In this document: in pieces, positions 63,331 through 64,000 of the stretch
How the letters are laid out: each line of letters opens with the position of its first letter
Numbering within the stretch: position 1 is the first letter of the stretch
Assembly (NCBI GenBank): GCA_040754075.1
Contig: JBFMDH010000019.1
Coordinates: 62,001 to 126,000, forward strand
DNA from: Acidobacteriota bacterium
GTDB taxonomy: Bacteria; Acidobacteriota; Blastocatellia; UBA7656
Length of the DNA: 64,000 nucleotides
Reading direction: 5' to 3'
Translations under genes and position numbers: made by a program
Notes under the pieces: model-generated
The model's database searches: none
Told to the model about the DNA's origin: nothing
What the model saw: only the letters and a program-made list of their open reading frames with translations

Positions 63331-64000
63331 TCACTTTATAAAAGTTTCCGTGATTTGTTCTCTGGATGATTCCGAAGAGTAATTTTTCGCATTGGAGATT
63401 TTTCGTTTGGGTTGCAAGACATTTGCAAGTCCATTCGATGCGTTCATCGATTCTCGAATCAATTCCCGCAGTCGGGCGGCGTTTAAATATCGGGTAATCT
63501 CCCCTTTTTCGACAAAAGAAATCACTCCGGTCTCTTCACTTACCACGATGCTCACGGCATCCGTATCCTCGGTTACACCGATTGCTGCTCGATGCCGAGT
63601 ACCCAACTCTTTTGATAAACGGGGATTCAAGGTCAACGGTAAAAAGCATCCGGCGGCGACGACTCTTGAATTTCTGATTACCACCGCGCCATCATGCATC
63701 GGAGCCGATGGTTCAAAAATCGTCACCAACAAATCATAGGAAAGCGCCGCGTCAAGTTTGACTCCCGTATCGATATAATTTTGCATTCCCACATTGCGCT
63801 CAATCACGATCAGCGCACCGACTTTGCGCGATGAAAGCGTGGTTGCGGCAAGCACCACGTCTTCATATAAATTTGAGGTGAATTTTGAACGGGGGAAAAA
63901 GATCGTCAGACGAAGGTTTGCGCCAAACCGCATTAATGCCGAGCGAATTTCCGGCGCAAAAATAACCAGAATGGCGAAACCGAAATATAAAATCATGTTT
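63331..64000 (-). CDS. cdaA: diadenylate cyclase CdaA, 5' end cut by window edge
   Basis: The visible 223 codons cover the last membrane helix and the DAC domain with the catalytic HDGAVVI (DGA) and GTRHRAAIG (RHR) motifs. CdaA makes cyclic di-AMP, which controls potassium, osmotic balance and wall homeostasis. The N-terminal helices are beyond base 64000. The C-terminal 40 residues beyond the DAC domain are basic and Ser/Asn-rich. Together with cdaR and glmM it links nucleotide signalling to wall precursor supply. Confidence 0.95.
   Translation of the reverse strand, partial: NMILYFGFAILVIFAPEIRSALMRFGANLRLTIFFPRSKFTSNLYEDVVLAATTLSSRKVGALIVIERNVGMQNYIDTGVKLDAALSYDLLVTIFEPSAPMHDGAVVIRNSRVVAAGCFLPLTLNPRLSKELGTRHRAAIGVTEDTDAVSIVVSEETGVISFVEKGEITRYLNAARLRELIRESMNASNGLANVLQPKRKISNAKNYSSESSREQITETFIK

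Noticed and set aside
1-64000. CRISPR arrays, insertion sequences, prophage or rRNA
   Set aside because: No regular repeat-spacer pattern, transposase or phage structural gene, or rRNA-like sequence was seen on either strand.

Overview
The window reads as a stretch of chromosome from a diderm, heterotrophic bacterium. My best guess is an Acidobacteriota member (Blastocatellia-like). That guess is an inference from gene content: a LolA-like carrier, gram-negative-type type IV pilus inner-membrane proteins, a System II cytochrome c maturation pair, DUF255 and DUF1080 proteins, zinc-ribbon membrane proteins, a cdaA-cdaR-glmM cluster and recA-dnaG-rpoD. GC content by eye is in the mid-40s percent. 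There is no rRNA, insertion sequence, prophage or CRISPR array; one tRNA (Phe, GAA) is present.

Layout. 1-6000: a truncated DUF255 gene, a zinc-ribbon membrane protein, and a pilN-pilO-pilP-pseudopilin operon. 6097-8000: an AT-richer pair (glutaryl-CoA dehydrogenase-like, shortened XdhC-like). 8032-13566: UDP-glucose dehydrogenase, UDP-xylose synthase and a DegT aminotransferase (nucleotide-sugar supply for surface glycans), a lytic transglycosylase and a dienelactone hydrolase. 13686-16962: CcsA and ResB. 17074-18456: a short-chain dehydrogenase and Maf. 18549-22420: a plus-strand run of tetraheme cytochrome/metallophosphatase-like protein, DciA-like protein, ABC ATPase and LolA-like protein. 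22431-27908: a small membrane protein, TldE/TldD, UbiE/MenG and an M16 homologue without its zinc motif. 28057-33041: zinc-ribbon protein, membrane GGDEF, FHA-tailed serine protease and FHA-GGDEF. 33225-41394: RibA, unknowns, RDD protein, RqcH, LD-carboxypeptidase and M48 protease. 41588-45181: three peptide-forming ligases. 45584-48686: FtsK-gamma-like protein, tRNA-Phe, UppP, PAS protein and S24/S26 peptidase. 48828-53891: DUF1080, lipoprotein, a giant HEAT-repeat protein and a small conserved-looking protein. 54272-59273: recA, dnaG, rpoD. 59280-64000: PspA-like, an exported Gly-rich protein, GlmM, CdaR and CdaA (cut by the right edge).

The most striking observation is at 18549-20081. A TTG-started gene with a strong ribosome-binding site, a lipoprotein-like leader and four CxxCH haem motifs is interrupted by one in-frame TGA (18777-18779) inside a CG-stop-P-x-H-P-x-GGLARR block. 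It is followed by a hairpin that fits the size and spacing I recall for bacterial SECIS elements. I read this as a candidate selenocysteine-containing multihaem cytochrome; a point nonsense mutation or sequencing error is the main alternative. The second candidate system is the RimK-like ATP-grasp, circularly permuted ATP-grasp and GCS2-type ligase cassette at 41588-45181, which looks able to build a small unknown peptide metabolite.

Many starts were chosen by ribosome-binding site and family N-terminus rather than by the longest reading frame; this is stated gene by gene. All family assignments come from motif recognition in the translated sequence, without database searches.
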